A stretch of DNA of 64,000 nucleotides from Aliiroseovarius lamellibrachiae (lineage in GTDB: Bacteria > Pseudomonadota > Alphaproteobacteria > Rhodobacterales > Rhodobacteraceae): contig NZ_JAHEVJ010000001.1 in assembly GCF_018599245.1 (NCBI RefSeq), forward strand, positions 496,001 through 560,000, in the 5' to 3' direction. Positions 18,358 to 27,271 of the stretch are shown one piece after another. The first letter of the stretch is position 1. Every line of letters begins with the position of its first letter. Under the pieces are notes generated by a model. It searched no databases and was not told the origin of the DNA. It saw only the letters and a list, made by a program, of their open reading frames with translations. Made by a program: the position numbers and the translations under genes.

Positions 18358-18370
18358 TGATCAAAAAAAA
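18358..18370 (-). promoter_or_regulatory. Candidate operator TTTTTTTTGATCA, potF side
   Basis: On the minus strand this reads TTTTTTTTGATCA, 45 bases before the potF ATG. The identical 13-mer occurs on the plus strand at 19164-19176 in the aminotransferase promoter. The GntR protein encoded between them is the expected binder. Confidence 0.55.
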
Positions 18371-18475
18371 CGTCTTCGCGCAATATGGTAAAATTACCCC
18401 TGTCAGGTTAGGGTTCAAAAAAAGCTTAGCTATGACGCCCGAGTTGGCAAAGATTTTGTGACAGGAGAGAGCAAG

Positions 18476-19135
18476 GTGGAAGAAAAAACCGCCAAATTGC
18501 CGGACCACCAAAGGGTCTATCGCAAACTGCGTGAGATGATTTTGTTTGGTGAACTTGCCCCCGGGCAGCCCGTGACCATTCAGGGCTTGGTCGCTGAGCT
18601 GGATGTCGGCATGACCCCGGTGCGCGAAGCAATCCGACGACTGACCTCTGAGGGGGCTTTGGTGTTCAAGGGCAATCGGCGGGTATCCGTTCCGCACCCT
18701 GATATCGCACAATGGGAAGAGATCAGCTTTGCGCGCCTATCCGTGGAACCAGAGCTGGCCCGAAAAGCCGTTGAAAACATTGGGAAAGATGACATTGACC
18801 GTCTTGTTTTCTTTGACGACGAAGTGAATGCGGCCATCGCCCGTGGCGATGTGCGCGGGTATCTGGAAAACAATTATAGGTTCCATGCCTATCTCTATGA
18901 ACGGGCGGGAACGGACGTGCTTTTGTCGATCGCAAATATGCTTTGGCTGCGCGCGGGACCGTCGCTTCGTGTTGTGTTGGGGCGCTATGGCACGGCCAAT
19001 CTTCCAGACAAACATGCCGAGGCGCTCGCGGCCCTTCGCATGGGGGATGCCCAAGGGGTGTCGGATGCTATTCATGGTGACATCGAGCAGGGAATCGCAC
19101 AGGTCAGGTCGATCCTGAAGGATGGAGATATTTGA
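18476..19135 (+). CDS. GntR-family (FCD) regulator of putrescine genes
   Basis: 219-aa regulator: the winged helix is at residues ~10-75 (GQPVTIQGLVAELDVGMTPVREAIRRLTSEGAL), followed by an FCD effector domain with metal-type His residues (NNYRFHAYLYERAG, DKHAEAL). I take GTG 18476 because AGGAG (18463-18467) lies eight bases before it; the alternative GTG at 18458 has no ribosome site. It is divergent from potF and 96 bases before the aminotransferase gene. The TGATCA motifs on both sides make it the local putrescine-responsive switch by inference. Confidence 0.9.
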   Translation: MEEKTAKLPDHQRVYRKLREMILFGELAPGQPVTIQGLVAELDVGMTPVREAIRRLTSEGALVFKGNRRVSVPHPDIAQWEEISFARLSVEPELARKAVENIGKDDIDRLVFFDDEVNAAIARGDVRGYLENNYRFHAYLYERAGTDVLLSIANMLWLRAGPSLRVVLGRYGTANLPDKHAEALAALRMGDAQGVSDAIHGDIEQGIAQVRSILKDGDI

Positions 19136-19142
19136 TCATATT
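19131..19142. promoter_or_regulatory. Additional TGATCA site overlapping the GntR stop codon
   Basis: TTTGATCATATT at 19131-19142 contains a third TGATCA palindrome and includes the GntR TGA stop. It lies 38 bases before the promoter-embedded copy at 19171-19176, which would suit cooperative binding by two dimers. Confidence 0.4.
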
Positions 19143-19154
19143 TAACGCTCCCCG

Positions 19155-19182
19155 TTGACACCATTTTTTTTGATCATATTCT
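19155..19182 (+). promoter_or_regulatory. Promoter of the aminotransferase-oxidase operon with embedded operator
   Basis: TTGACA (19155-19160) and TATTCT (19177-19182) are 16 bases apart and make a sigma70-type promoter. TTTTTTTTGATCA (19164-19176) fills the spacer, so a bound repressor would block RNA polymerase directly. Confidence 0.6.
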
Positions 19183-19231
19183 GGTGGCAAGTATGAATGT
19201 GCTGGTTGAACCGGCCTTAGGAGTGTCCGAA

Positions 19232-20626
19232 ATGAACAAAATTACGAATCACCTGCCGACCGCTGAGCTGCAAGCCATCGATGCGGCCCACCATATGCAC
19301 CCCTTCACCGCTGACGGTGAATTGAAGCAAAAAGGCGCGCGCGTCATCACCTCGGCCAGTGGGGTGTACCTAAAAGATAGCGAAGGCGAAGAGGTGCTGG
19401 ACGCAATGGCCGGTCTGTGGTGCGTCAATATCGGCTATGGTCGGGATGAGTTGGCGGATGTTGCCGCGCGCCAAATGCGCGAGCTACCCTATTACAACAC
19501 GTTTTTTCAAACAACGCATGTGCCGGCAATTGCCTTGGCGCAAAAACTGGCTGAACTGGCCCCCGGCGATCTGAACCACGTCTTTTACGCCAACGGCGGA
19601 TCTGATGCGAATGACACCAATATCCGGATGGTCCGCACGTATTGGGCGGAAAAAGGTCAGCCAGAGCGTGACGTGATTATTTCGCGCTGGAATGCCTATC
19701 ACGGGTCGACTGTTGGCGGTACCTCGCTGGGTGGGATGAAAGGCATGCACGGCCAAGGCAGCCTGCCGATTCCCGGAATTGAATTCATCGACCAGCCTCA
19801 TTGGTGGGCAGAAGGCGGCGACACGACACCAGAAGAATTTGGTCTGGAACGTGCCCAGCAGCTTGAGGCGAAGATCAACGAGGTTGGCGCCGACAAAGTG
19901 GCTGCCTTTATCGCGGAACCTGTGCAAGGGGCAGGGGGGGTGATCATCGCACCTGACACCTACTGGCCTGAAATTCAACGGATTTGCGATAAATATGACA
20001 TCCTGTTGATTGCGGATGAGGTGATCTGTGGATTTGGTCGCACGGGCAATTGGTTTGGCTCGCAAACGGTTGGAATCACACCTGATATTATGACGATCGC
20101 CAAAGGGCTCAGCTCTGGTTATGCGCCAATTGGCGGGTCAATCGTGAACGACAAAGTGGCCGCCGTGCTGGCCGCGACCGAGTTTAATCACGGCTATACC
20201 TATTCCGGTCATCCGGTGGCCTGTGCCGTTGCGCTTGAGAACCTTCGCATTATCGAAGAAGAGAAGATTGTGGATCACGTCCGTGATGTGGCAGCCCCTT
20301 ACCTGGCCGAAAAATGGCACTCGCTTGCGGATCATCCGATGGTTGGTGAGACCAAAATTGTCGGTCTGATGGCGTCACTTGCTTTGACCCCGAACAAAGA
20401 AACCCGTGCGGCGTTTGCGTCTGATGCGGGCACCGTGGGCTACATCACGCGCGAATGCAGCTTTGGCAACAATCTGATCATGCGCCATGTGGGGGATCGG
20501 ATGATCATCGCGCCGCCCTTGGTGATCACGACCGCCGAGATCGATATTTTGATTGAACGCGCGCGTAAATCGCTGGATCAGGCCTATGAGAAAGTGAAAG
20601 CCCAAGGGCTGTTTGTCGAAGCCTGA
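19232..20626 (+). CDS. spuC: Putrescine (amine)-pyruvate aminotransferase, class III
   Basis: 464-aa PLP enzyme of aminotransferase class III, closest in type to SpuC-like putrescine/omega-amino acid aminotransferases. Visible are FYANGGSDANDTNIR, NAYHGSTVGGTSLGG, the LLIADEVICGFGRTG segment with the PLP-binding Asp, and TIAKGLSSGYAPIGG with the Schiff-base Lys. ATG 19232 has AGGAG at 19219-19223; the GTG/ATG codons at 19184 and 19193 lie at or before the expected transcript start. It forms an operon with the oxidase at 20693 and provides a transamination route for putrescine. Confidence 0.88.
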   Translation: MNKITNHLPTAELQAIDAAHHMHPFTADGELKQKGARVITSASGVYLKDSEGEEVLDAMAGLWCVNIGYGRDELADVAARQMRELPYYNTFFQTTHVPAIALAQKLAELAPGDLNHVFYANGGSDANDTNIRMVRTYWAEKGQPERDVIISRWNAYHGSTVGGTSLGGMKGMHGQGSLPIPGIEFIDQPHWWAEGGDTTPEEFGLERAQQLEAKINEVGADKVAAFIAEPVQGAGGVIIAPDTYWPEIQRICDKYDILLIADEVICGFGRTGNWFGSQTVGITPDIMTIAKGLSSGYAPIGGSIVNDKVAAVLAATEFNHGYTYSGHPVACAVALENLRIIEEEKIVDHVRDVAAPYLAEKWHSLADHPMVGETKIVGLMASLALTPNKETRAAFASDAGTVGYITRECSFGNNLIMRHVGDRMIIAPPLVITTAEIDILIERARKSLDQAYEKVKAQGLFVEA

Positions 20627-20692
20627 TATCTGATTTTGAAGACGAGGTCTGCCGTGTGGCGGGCCTCAATCCCCTCCAATCGAGAGAGCATC

Positions 20693-21994
20693 ATGGACAT
20701 CCTTACAGCCAACGACCGCGTTGGACAGTACCCTGCATCTTGGTACGCAGCGACGGCTGATGCACCGGGTCTTTATCCCGAGGCCAAAGGGGATATCTCT
20801 TGTGATGTGTGCATCATCGGGGGGGGCTTTACCGGGCTGTCAGCGGCACTTCATATGGCCGAAAAAGGCTTTGATGTTGTGCTGGTTGAGGCGCACCGGG
20901 TTGGCTTTGGTGCCTCTGGTCGCAATGGCGGCCAAGTGGGCACCGGGCAGAGATTGGAGCAAGATGAGCTTGAGGAAATGCTCGGCAAAACCGTCGCCCG
21001 CTCGCTTTGGGATTTGTCGCTGGAATCTGTGCAATTGGTGCGCGACATGGTGGCGGAGCATGCGCCGGAGGCTGGGTTCACCGACGGGATCTTGCACGCT
21101 GATCACCGTGCGCGATTTGTGCCCGACAATCACGCCTATGCGCGCAAAATGAACGACGAATATGGCTATGATCTGATCCGGCCGGTGGACAAGGACGAGA
21201 TGCGCCACCTCTGCGGCTCCCCCGCTTATCATGGTGGGACATTGGATATGGGCGGCGGGCACACGCACCCTTTGCGGTTGGCGTTTGGCATGGCGCGTGC
21301 GGCCGTTGCCAAAGGCGTACGGATCTATGAAACAACGCGTGTGACAAAGGTTGCTGAGGGTGATCCTGCAAGGGTGAAGACGGAAAGTGCTGATATTTCA
21401 GCGCGATATGTGCTTTGGGCTTGCAACGGGTATTTGGGTCATGCGCAGAAAAATGTCGCGGCCCGGGTGATGCCGATTAACAATTATATTCTCGCGACAG
21501 AACCGTTGGAGGACGATTTCGCCAAAAGCTTGATCCGTGAAGGGCATGCGGTGGCGGACAGCAAGTTTGTGATCAATTACTTCCGCCTGTCGGAAGACAA
21601 CCGGATGCTGTTTGGCGGGGCTGAAAGCTATGGTTATCGGTTCCCGAAAGACATTGTGAAACTTGTGTCCAAGCCAATGTTGGAGATCTACCCGCAACTC
21701 AAGGACACGCGCGTCGATTATGCGTGGGGCGGGACATTGGGCATCACGCTGAACCGCATGCCGCATTTTGCGCGCTTGAACGGCAATATCCTGTCGGCGT
21801 CGGGGTATTCCGGGCATGGGGTGGCGATGGCCACACTCGGCGGGAAATTGGCGGCGGAAGCTTTGGCGGGTCAGGCGGAGCGGTTTGATCTTATGGCTGA
21901 CGTTCCAACACCGCGCTTTCCGGGCGGGGCGACACTGCGTTGGCCGCTGTTGGTTGCGGCGATGTTGTGGTTTTCGCTGCGCGACAAGCTGTAA
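20693..21994 (+). CDS. PuuB-like FAD-dependent oxidoreductase, second copy
   Basis: 433-aa DAO-family flavoprotein with CDVCIIGGGFTGLSAALHMA for FAD, GFGASGRNGGQVGTGQR next to the cofactor, and a C-terminal ASGYSGHGVAMATLGG. It shares architecture with the oxidase at 11618-12955, but the two differ clearly in sequence. ATG 20693 follows a GAGAGA site, and a longer frame from 20636 lacks support. The last ~20 residues are hydrophobic (LRWPLLVAAMLWFSLRDKL), suggesting membrane contact. Likely substrates are gamma-glutamylputrescine or a related amine. Confidence 0.86.
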   Translation: MDILTANDRVGQYPASWYAATADAPGLYPEAKGDISCDVCIIGGGFTGLSAALHMAEKGFDVVLVEAHRVGFGASGRNGGQVGTGQRLEQDELEEMLGKTVARSLWDLSLESVQLVRDMVAEHAPEAGFTDGILHADHRARFVPDNHAYARKMNDEYGYDLIRPVDKDEMRHLCGSPAYHGGTLDMGGGHTHPLRLAFGMARAAVAKGVRIYETTRVTKVAEGDPARVKTESADISARYVLWACNGYLGHAQKNVAARVMPINNYILATEPLEDDFAKSLIREGHAVADSKFVINYFRLSEDNRMLFGGAESYGYRFPKDIVKLVSKPMLEIYPQLKDTRVDYAWGGTLGITLNRMPHFARLNGNILSASGYSGHGVAMATLGGKLAAEALAGQAERFDLMADVPTPRFPGGATLRWPLLVAAMLWFSLRDKL

Positions 21995-21996
21995 GT

Positions 21997-23004
21997 TTAG
22001 TCGTTCCAGGTTTTCCGAAAGGAGGACGGCGAATGCCCAAAGCGTTTTCGAAACTGAATGGCAAGCTGTGAAGTGCTGGTAAACCCCGAGGCCGCCGCAA
22101 TTTCAGTAATCGACAAGCTGGTTTCATTGAGCAACGCATAGGCCCGTTTCACGCGAAGATCCGCGTAGAATTGTAGCGGCGTTGTGTGCACGTAAAGTTT
22201 GAATAACCGCTCCAGCTGACGCCGTGAAATATTCACCTCTCTGGCCACGTCGTCCATGCTAACACTGTCCTCTAAGGATGCATTCATGAATTGCATTGCA
22301 TTGATAAGGTGTTGATTTCGAACGCTTAATGCCTCGGAATAGGCGGATTTTTGGGGCGATTTTCGGGTGTTGGATCGCGCGTGAATACACATATCTGCAA
22401 CGATCACGGCAAGGTCTTTTCCGTGATCTCGTTCGATCATATTCAGCATCATGTCAAGCGACGCATTCCCGCCGCCGCAGGTCATGATGCCATCGTCAAT
22501 TTCATATAGATTGTTGGTGGGCTCGAGCCCGATGAAATGTTCGACAAAGGCGGGTTGGTTTTCCCAATGCAGGGTAAAGCTTCGACCCCGTAAGAGACCC
22601 GCCTTGGCCAGGGTAAACGCCCCCGTGCAAATTCCCCCAATGTGACAGCCAAACGCACGTTGCCGGCCAATCCAGTTCAAAATTCTGCTGCTTGTGCTGT
22701 CAATTGGTTCGACCCCGGAACATATAAATGCCATTGAGGATTTCGGCAGGTTGATCAGGTCGTAATCTGGGGTCACCGCAATCCCGTTGGAGCATCGAAC
22801 CGGCCCGCCGTCTTCCGTCAATAAATGCCAACGATATAGCTCTTTGTTGGTCACCTGATTGGCCACGCGTAACGGCTCCACCGCGGCGCTCAGCGCCAGC
22901 ATGGTCAGTTTGGGCAAGAGCAGAAAATAGATGTCCGTCCCCGGGCCATCATAATCAATGTGAAAACAGGCGGCCCCTTTGGGCACAAAGCTACGTTGTT
23001 TCAT
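21997..23004 (-). CDS. GlxA-family AraC-type regulator (DJ-1/PfpI plus HTH)
   Basis: 335-aa regulator: residues ~15-200 form a DJ-1/PfpI-like domain (GGICTGAFTLAKAGLLRG at the usual nucleophile elbow; HWENQPAF) and residues ~230-330 an AraC helix-turn-helix pair (DVAREVNISRRQLERLFKLY; ITEIAAASGFTSTSQLAIQFRKRFG). Such proteins control amine and betaine catabolism in related bacteria (GbdR/ArgR type). It converges on the putrescine oxidase gene with a two-base gap, so a role in amine use is plausible but not shown. Confidence 0.88.
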   Translation of the reverse strand: MKQRSFVPKGAACFHIDYDGPGTDIYFLLLPKLTMLALSAAVEPLRVANQVTNKELYRWHLLTEDGGPVRCSNGIAVTPDYDLINLPKSSMAFICSGVEPIDSTSSRILNWIGRQRAFGCHIGGICTGAFTLAKAGLLRGRSFTLHWENQPAFVEHFIGLEPTNNLYEIDDGIMTCGGGNASLDMMLNMIERDHGKDLAVIVADMCIHARSNTRKSPQKSAYSEALSVRNQHLINAMQFMNASLEDSVSMDDVAREVNISRRQLERLFKLYVHTTPLQFYADLRVKRAYALLNETSLSITEIAAASGFTSTSQLAIQFRKRFGHSPSSFRKTWND

Positions 23005-23230
23005 GTCATAAGCCTAACACAGCTGTTGCAGCTGAAGGAATTCGAATGACCACACCAGATTTATCGCATGCGTGCGCATGGTTTCGCGACGTGAATGCTG
23101 AAATTGCGACTTGCAGAAATTCCCAATGCCCTTGGGAGGAGGGCCGCGCATTGGCGTGACACTGCGCCCCCAGTCGCAGAAGCAATCGTTCAGGGGAGCA
23201 CCAGTTCAGTCTTGCAAGGGCGTGTAAGCG

Positions 23231-23265
23231 GAACCGCACGAGCGGCATTTTTGCTCGTGCGGTTC
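23231..23265. terminator. Perfect 13-bp inverted repeat downstream of acnB
   Basis: GAACCGCACGAGC (23231-23243) pairs with GCTCGTGCGGTTC (23253-23265) around a T-rich 9-base loop. It lies 26 bases past the acnB stop in the 286-base gap before the GlxA-type gene. No T-tract follows on either strand, so it may be an RNA 3'-end stabiliser rather than a classic terminator. The rest of the gap (23005-23230) shows no gene. Confidence 0.6.
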
Positions 23266-23290
23266 AAGATGATGTGACGTCAGGCCTTAC

Positions 23291-26080
23291 TTAGAAATGG
23301 GCCGAGCGCGTCCCTGCCGGCTTTTCGACGGGTGGTGCGAATTTGGTCAAGTCAATGCCCTCAACTGCGGCTTTGTACTCGTCCACGGTCGGGGTGCGGC
23401 CAAGGATAGCTGAGAGCACCACAACCGGGGTCGAGGCCAAAAGGCTTTCGCCTTTCTTCTCAGCACTGTCTTCCACAACACGGCCCTGGAACAGGCGGGT
23501 TGACGTCGCCAGAACCGTATCACCTTTGGCCGCTTTTTCCTGATTGCCCATGCAAAGGTTACAGCCGGGGCGTTCGAGATAGAGGATGTTTTCATACTCG
23601 GTACGGGCATTTGCCTTTGGGAACATGTCGTCAAATTCAAAACCAGAATAACGCTGCAGGATTTCCCAATCCCCCTCGGCCTTCATCTCGTCGATGATAT
23701 TGTAGGTCGGGGCGGCAACAACCAACGGGGCCTTGAACTGGACCGTGCCGTTTGCCTTTTCGAGGTTCTTCAGCATCTGAGCGACGATTTTCATGTCGCC
23801 TTTGTGCACCATGCACGAGCCGACGAAACCCAGGTCCACTTTCTTCTCCGCTTTGTAATAGGAGATTGGGCGGATGGTGTCATGGGTGTAACGCTTTGAT
23901 ACGTCGTCGTTATTTACATCTGGATCGGCGATCATCGGTTCAACGATCTCGTCCAGATCGACCACAACTTCGGCGAAGTATTTTGCATTATCGTCTGGGG
24001 TCAGGGCAGGGTTGCTGCCTGACTTGATCTCAGCAATACGGGCATCGGCTTTGTCGATCAGGCCCTGTAGGGTCTGTGCGGCGTTGTCCATGCCTTTGTT
24101 GATCATGATCTGGATGCGCGATTTCGCCAGCTCCAGGGATCCGATCAGCGTTTCGTCGTTTGAGATACAGATCGAGGCTTTTGCCTTCATCTCAGCGGTC
24201 CAGTCGGTGAAGGTGAAGGCTTGGTCCGCCAAAAGCGTGCCAATATGCACTTCGATCACGCGGCCTTGGAACACGTTGTCGCCGTGTTGGGCCAACATTT
24301 GCAGCTGGGTGGCGTGTACGACATCACGGAAATCCATGTGGTCGGCCATTTTGCCCTTGAAAGTCACTTTGACTGACTCAGGGATCGGCATGGTGGCTTC
24401 ACCGGTTGCAAGGGCCAGTGCTACGGTGCCTGAATCCGCGCCAAAGGCCACGCCTTTGGACATCCGCGTGTGGCTGTCACCGCCGATGGTAATATCCCAG
24501 TCATCCACGGTGATGTCATTCAGCACTTTGTGGATCACGTCGGTCATCGCGGGGTATTCGCCCTTGGGGTCGCGCGCGGTGATCAGGCCGAACTTATTCA
24601 TAAAGCTCATCAGTTTAGGGATGTTGGCCTGAGCCTTTTTGTCCCAAACCGACGCTGTGTGACAGCCCGATTGATAGGCGCCATCAACCGATGGAGAGAT
24701 CACAGTGGCCGCCATCGCTTCAAGCTCTTGTGAGGTCATCAAGCCAGTGGTGTCTTGTGACCCCACAATATTAACGGCAACGCGCACGTCGGACCCGGCG
24801 TGCAGGTCGCCTTTGGTGGTGACGCCGCGGGCGTTGCGATTAAAGATCTTTTCGACGGCGGTCAGGCCACGGCCCTCGTCGGTGATTTCTTTCGACGGGG
24901 CAAAGGCTGATTTCAGCTCTTGGCCTAGGGCTTCAGCGGCGAAGGTTTGCAGCTTCTTGCCGAAAACAACGGCATATGATCCGCCCGCCTTCATAAACTC
25001 AACCTTCTGCGGGGTGAACGCGGCCGAGACATCCACCAGTTCAACGCCGTCAGCATCGTAAAGCTTTTTGGTTTTGGAGTTGATGGTCAGCACTTTGCCG
25101 GTTTCCACCGAATAAATTTGCTCCAGCACCGCGTCGCCGTTGGCATCCACAACCGTGTTGCCATCCGCGTCTTTCTTTTTGACCCAGTTCTTCAGATCAA
25201 GACCGATCCCGCCGGTCACGCCAACGGTGGTCAGGAAAATCGGTGAAATCCCGTTCGTACCAGCCACAACAGGGGCAAAATTGACAAATGGCACGTAAGG
25301 CGAGGCTTGTTTGCCGGTCCAAAGGGCCACGTTGTTCACGCCGGACATCCGGCTTGACCCCACACCCATGGTGCCTTTTTCAGCAATCAGCATCACACGC
25401 GCATCGGGGTGTTGCTTTTGCAGCTGTTGGATTTCGGCCTGTGCCTCGGGGGTGATCATGCATTTGCCGTGCAATTCCCGGTCGGCGCGCGAGTGGGCTT
25501 GGTTGCCCGGGGACAGCAGGTCGGTTGAGATATCGCCTTCGCCAGCGATATATGTCACAACTTTGATCTCTTCTTCTACGTCCGGCAGCTTGGTGAAAAA
25601 CTCTGCCTTGGCATAGCTTTCCAGAATATCCTTGGCCACAGCATTGCCCGCTTTATAAGCGGCGTCCAGACGATCGGTATCGGCCTCATAGAGGAACACT
25701 TGGGTTTTTAGAACGTCGGCTGCTTGCTCCGCGATGGCGGCGTCCTCGCCCAAGGCAAGTTCAAGAAGCACATCAACAGATGGGCCCCCCTTCATGTGTG
25801 ACAACAGTTCAAACGCAAAGGCCGGCGAGATTTCTTTGACCACAGAGGTGCCAAGAATGATCTCTTTCAAAAATTGCGCCTTCTCGCCAGCCGCACTGGT
25901 TGTGCCGGGCAGGGTGTTATAAATGAAGAAATCCAGCGAGGCATCGCGATGTTCATTCCCGGTATCTTTGATTTGCGCGATAAGGTCTTTGACCAGCGCA
26001 CCATCATCGATGGGCTTGGGGTTCAATCCCTGCTCTTTACGGGTGGCGATTTCGGTTAGGTAATCTGTGTACAAGCTCAT
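23291..26080 (-). CDS. acnB: Aconitate hydratase B
   Basis: 929-aa AcnB-type aconitase of the TCA cycle, also active on 2-methylisocitrate in known members. The order is an N-terminal helical HEAT-like domain (residues ~1-160), a swivel domain, then catalytic domains; GGDSHTRMSKGVAFGADSG and ERPGCNLCMGNQEKA supply the Fe-S cluster cysteines. ATG 26080 (MSLYTDYL) is the family start; a 16-codon upstream extension lacks support. It is a single-gene unit; a tandem GTATACTG repeat lies upstream. AcnA is not in the window. Confidence 0.95.
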   Translation of the reverse strand: MSLYTDYLTEIATRKEQGLNPKPIDDGALVKDLIAQIKDTGNEHRDASLDFFIYNTLPGTTSAAGEKAQFLKEIILGTSVVKEISPAFAFELLSHMKGGPSVDVLLELALGEDAAIAEQAADVLKTQVFLYEADTDRLDAAYKAGNAVAKDILESYAKAEFFTKLPDVEEEIKVVTYIAGEGDISTDLLSPGNQAHSRADRELHGKCMITPEAQAEIQQLQKQHPDARVMLIAEKGTMGVGSSRMSGVNNVALWTGKQASPYVPFVNFAPVVAGTNGISPIFLTTVGVTGGIGLDLKNWVKKKDADGNTVVDANGDAVLEQIYSVETGKVLTINSKTKKLYDADGVELVDVSAAFTPQKVEFMKAGGSYAVVFGKKLQTFAAEALGQELKSAFAPSKEITDEGRGLTAVEKIFNRNARGVTTKGDLHAGSDVRVAVNIVGSQDTTGLMTSQELEAMAATVISPSVDGAYQSGCHTASVWDKKAQANIPKLMSFMNKFGLITARDPKGEYPAMTDVIHKVLNDITVDDWDITIGGDSHTRMSKGVAFGADSGTVALALATGEATMPIPESVKVTFKGKMADHMDFRDVVHATQLQMLAQHGDNVFQGRVIEVHIGTLLADQAFTFTDWTAEMKAKASICISNDETLIGSLELAKSRIQIMINKGMDNAAQTLQGLIDKADARIAEIKSGSNPALTPDDNAKYFAEVVVDLDEIVEPMIADPDVNNDDVSKRYTHDTIRPISYYKAEKKVDLGFVGSCMVHKGDMKIVAQMLKNLEKANGTVQFKAPLVVAAPTYNIIDEMKAEGDWEILQRYSGFEFDDMFPKANARTEYENILYLERPGCNLCMGNQEKAAKGDTVLATSTRLFQGRVVEDSAEKKGESLLASTPVVVLSAILGRTPTVDEYKAAVEGIDLTKFAPPVEKPAGTRSAHF

Positions 26081-26162
26081 GACAAATCCAGCGGTTGGGT
26101 GTTCGAGAAAGCTTAAGCACCAAGCCACAGACCTCTCTGGCGACTCGGCGTCTAAACGCGTT

Positions 26163-26180
26163 GTATACTGACGTATACTG
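26163..26180 (-). promoter_or_regulatory. Tandem GTATACTG repeat in the acnB leader
   Basis: GTATACTG at 26163-26170 and 26173-26180 are exact copies with a 10-base period, one helix turn, about 85-100 bases before the acnB ATG. Same-face spacing suggests a regulator or a promoter-overlapping operator. The binder is unknown. Confidence 0.4.
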
Positions 26181-26255
26181 TACTGGCGGGGATTGCAAGA
26201 AACCTGACTGAAGATTGCCCCTCATAGCCATAATGATGTTTCATCACTCACGGGG

Positions 26256-27014
26256 TCAGGCAAACAGAACCTGTGTGCCGGCCTCCCGGCAAAAGTTGGC
26301 ACAGGCCTGTGGTAAACCGCGATCCGTCACAAAAACATCGACATCGGCCATGGATGCAATCCGGGCTGGGGCCTTTCGTTCAAATTTTGAGCTATCTGAT
26401 GCGAGCAAAACTTTGTCGCTTTGGCGAATAATTGTTTTACTCACGCCAACCTCTTGAACGTCAAAATCGAGAATGTCACCATCCTCTCGCAATGCGGAAC
26501 ATCCAATAACAGCGTAATCAAAGCGCAACTGCTGGATCGTTGCCTTTGCAAAATCCCCGACAAGACCACCGTCGGAACGGCGGAGATTTCCACCCGTAAC
26601 GATAACTTCCACTTCTGTATTGGCGGACAGGATATTGGCGATGTTCATGTTGTTGGTCACGACCAAAAGCCCTTGGTGCCGCAGAAGCTCAACGGCGACG
26701 GCCTCTGTGGTGGTTCCAATATTCAGGAAGATAGAGCAATCGTTCGGAATTTGTTTTGCACACACGCGCGCAATATCCACTTTCATGGCTTGATTAAGGG
26801 CGCGACGTTCGCTGTAGCCAATGTTCACGGTCGTCGACGGTAAAATGGCACCACCGTGAACACGTTCGAGCTGTCCCGACTCAGAGAGTTCCGTGAGGTC
26901 CCTTCGAATGGTCTGAGGGGTGACGCCAAAGTGCTCTACAAGATGGTCAACGGTCACAACCCCTTCGCGTCGGGCTATGTTGATGATTTCTGGCTTGCGC
27001 CGCATCTGAACCAT
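26256..27014 (-). CDS. glpR: DeoR-family repressor of glycerol genes
   Basis: 252-aa DeoR-family protein with an N-terminal HTH (VVTVDHLVEHFGVTPQTIRRDLTELSESGQLERVHGGAI, residues ~18-57) and a C-terminal sugar-phosphate sensor domain (NIGTTTEAVA; VTNNMNIANIL; GCSALREDGDILDFDVQEV; ASDSSKF). It is divergent from glpD, which matches GlpR, whose ligand is glycerol-3-phosphate. The alternative start is 27005 (MRRKPEI). It remains intact although the transport genes it presumably controlled are broken. Confidence 0.88.
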   Translation of the reverse strand: MVQMRRKPEIINIARREGVVTVDHLVEHFGVTPQTIRRDLTELSESGQLERVHGGAILPSTTVNIGYSERRALNQAMKVDIARVCAKQIPNDCSIFLNIGTTTEAVAVELLRHQGLLVVTNNMNIANILSANTEVEVIVTGGNLRRSDGGLVGDFAKATIQQLRFDYAVIGCSALREDGDILDFDVQEVGVSKTIIRQSDKVLLASDSSKFERKAPARIASMADVDVFVTDRGLPQACANFCREAGTQVLFA

Positions 27015-27189
27015 ACCGACGTCTCCCCAATCTGTTGCTGTTCATTTGGCGCGATTCCCAAAAAGGGCCACGAATTCGGTCAGTGTTTGTTTCAACATTA
27101 CTAAGTCTAGAAGCACGAAAGATGCAACCGGCGCGGAATTGACGAAATATTATATCCAGATATCAGCGGCTTGCGGAAAATCGAGCGCA

Positions 27190-27199
27190 AACGAACATT
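27190..27199 (+). promoter_or_regulatory. Candidate GlpR half-site in the glpR-glpD gap
   Basis: AACGAACATT matches one half of the known GlpR operator consensus; the adjoining half (27180-27189) matches poorly. It lies 73 bases before glpD in the 257-base divergent gap (27015-27271), which holds no gene. Confidence 0.3.
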
Positions 27200-27271
27200 T
27201 TTATCTTCCATTTGGGCGCGTTTACCTTCATCGTCTTCGGATGCAGGAGGGAGCCTGCGTGGGAGGACTGT

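Noticed and set aside
23095-23277. 60-codon frame in the acnB-GlxA gap
   Set aside because: It runs through the 13-bp inverted repeat, has no ribosome site and no recognisable motif.
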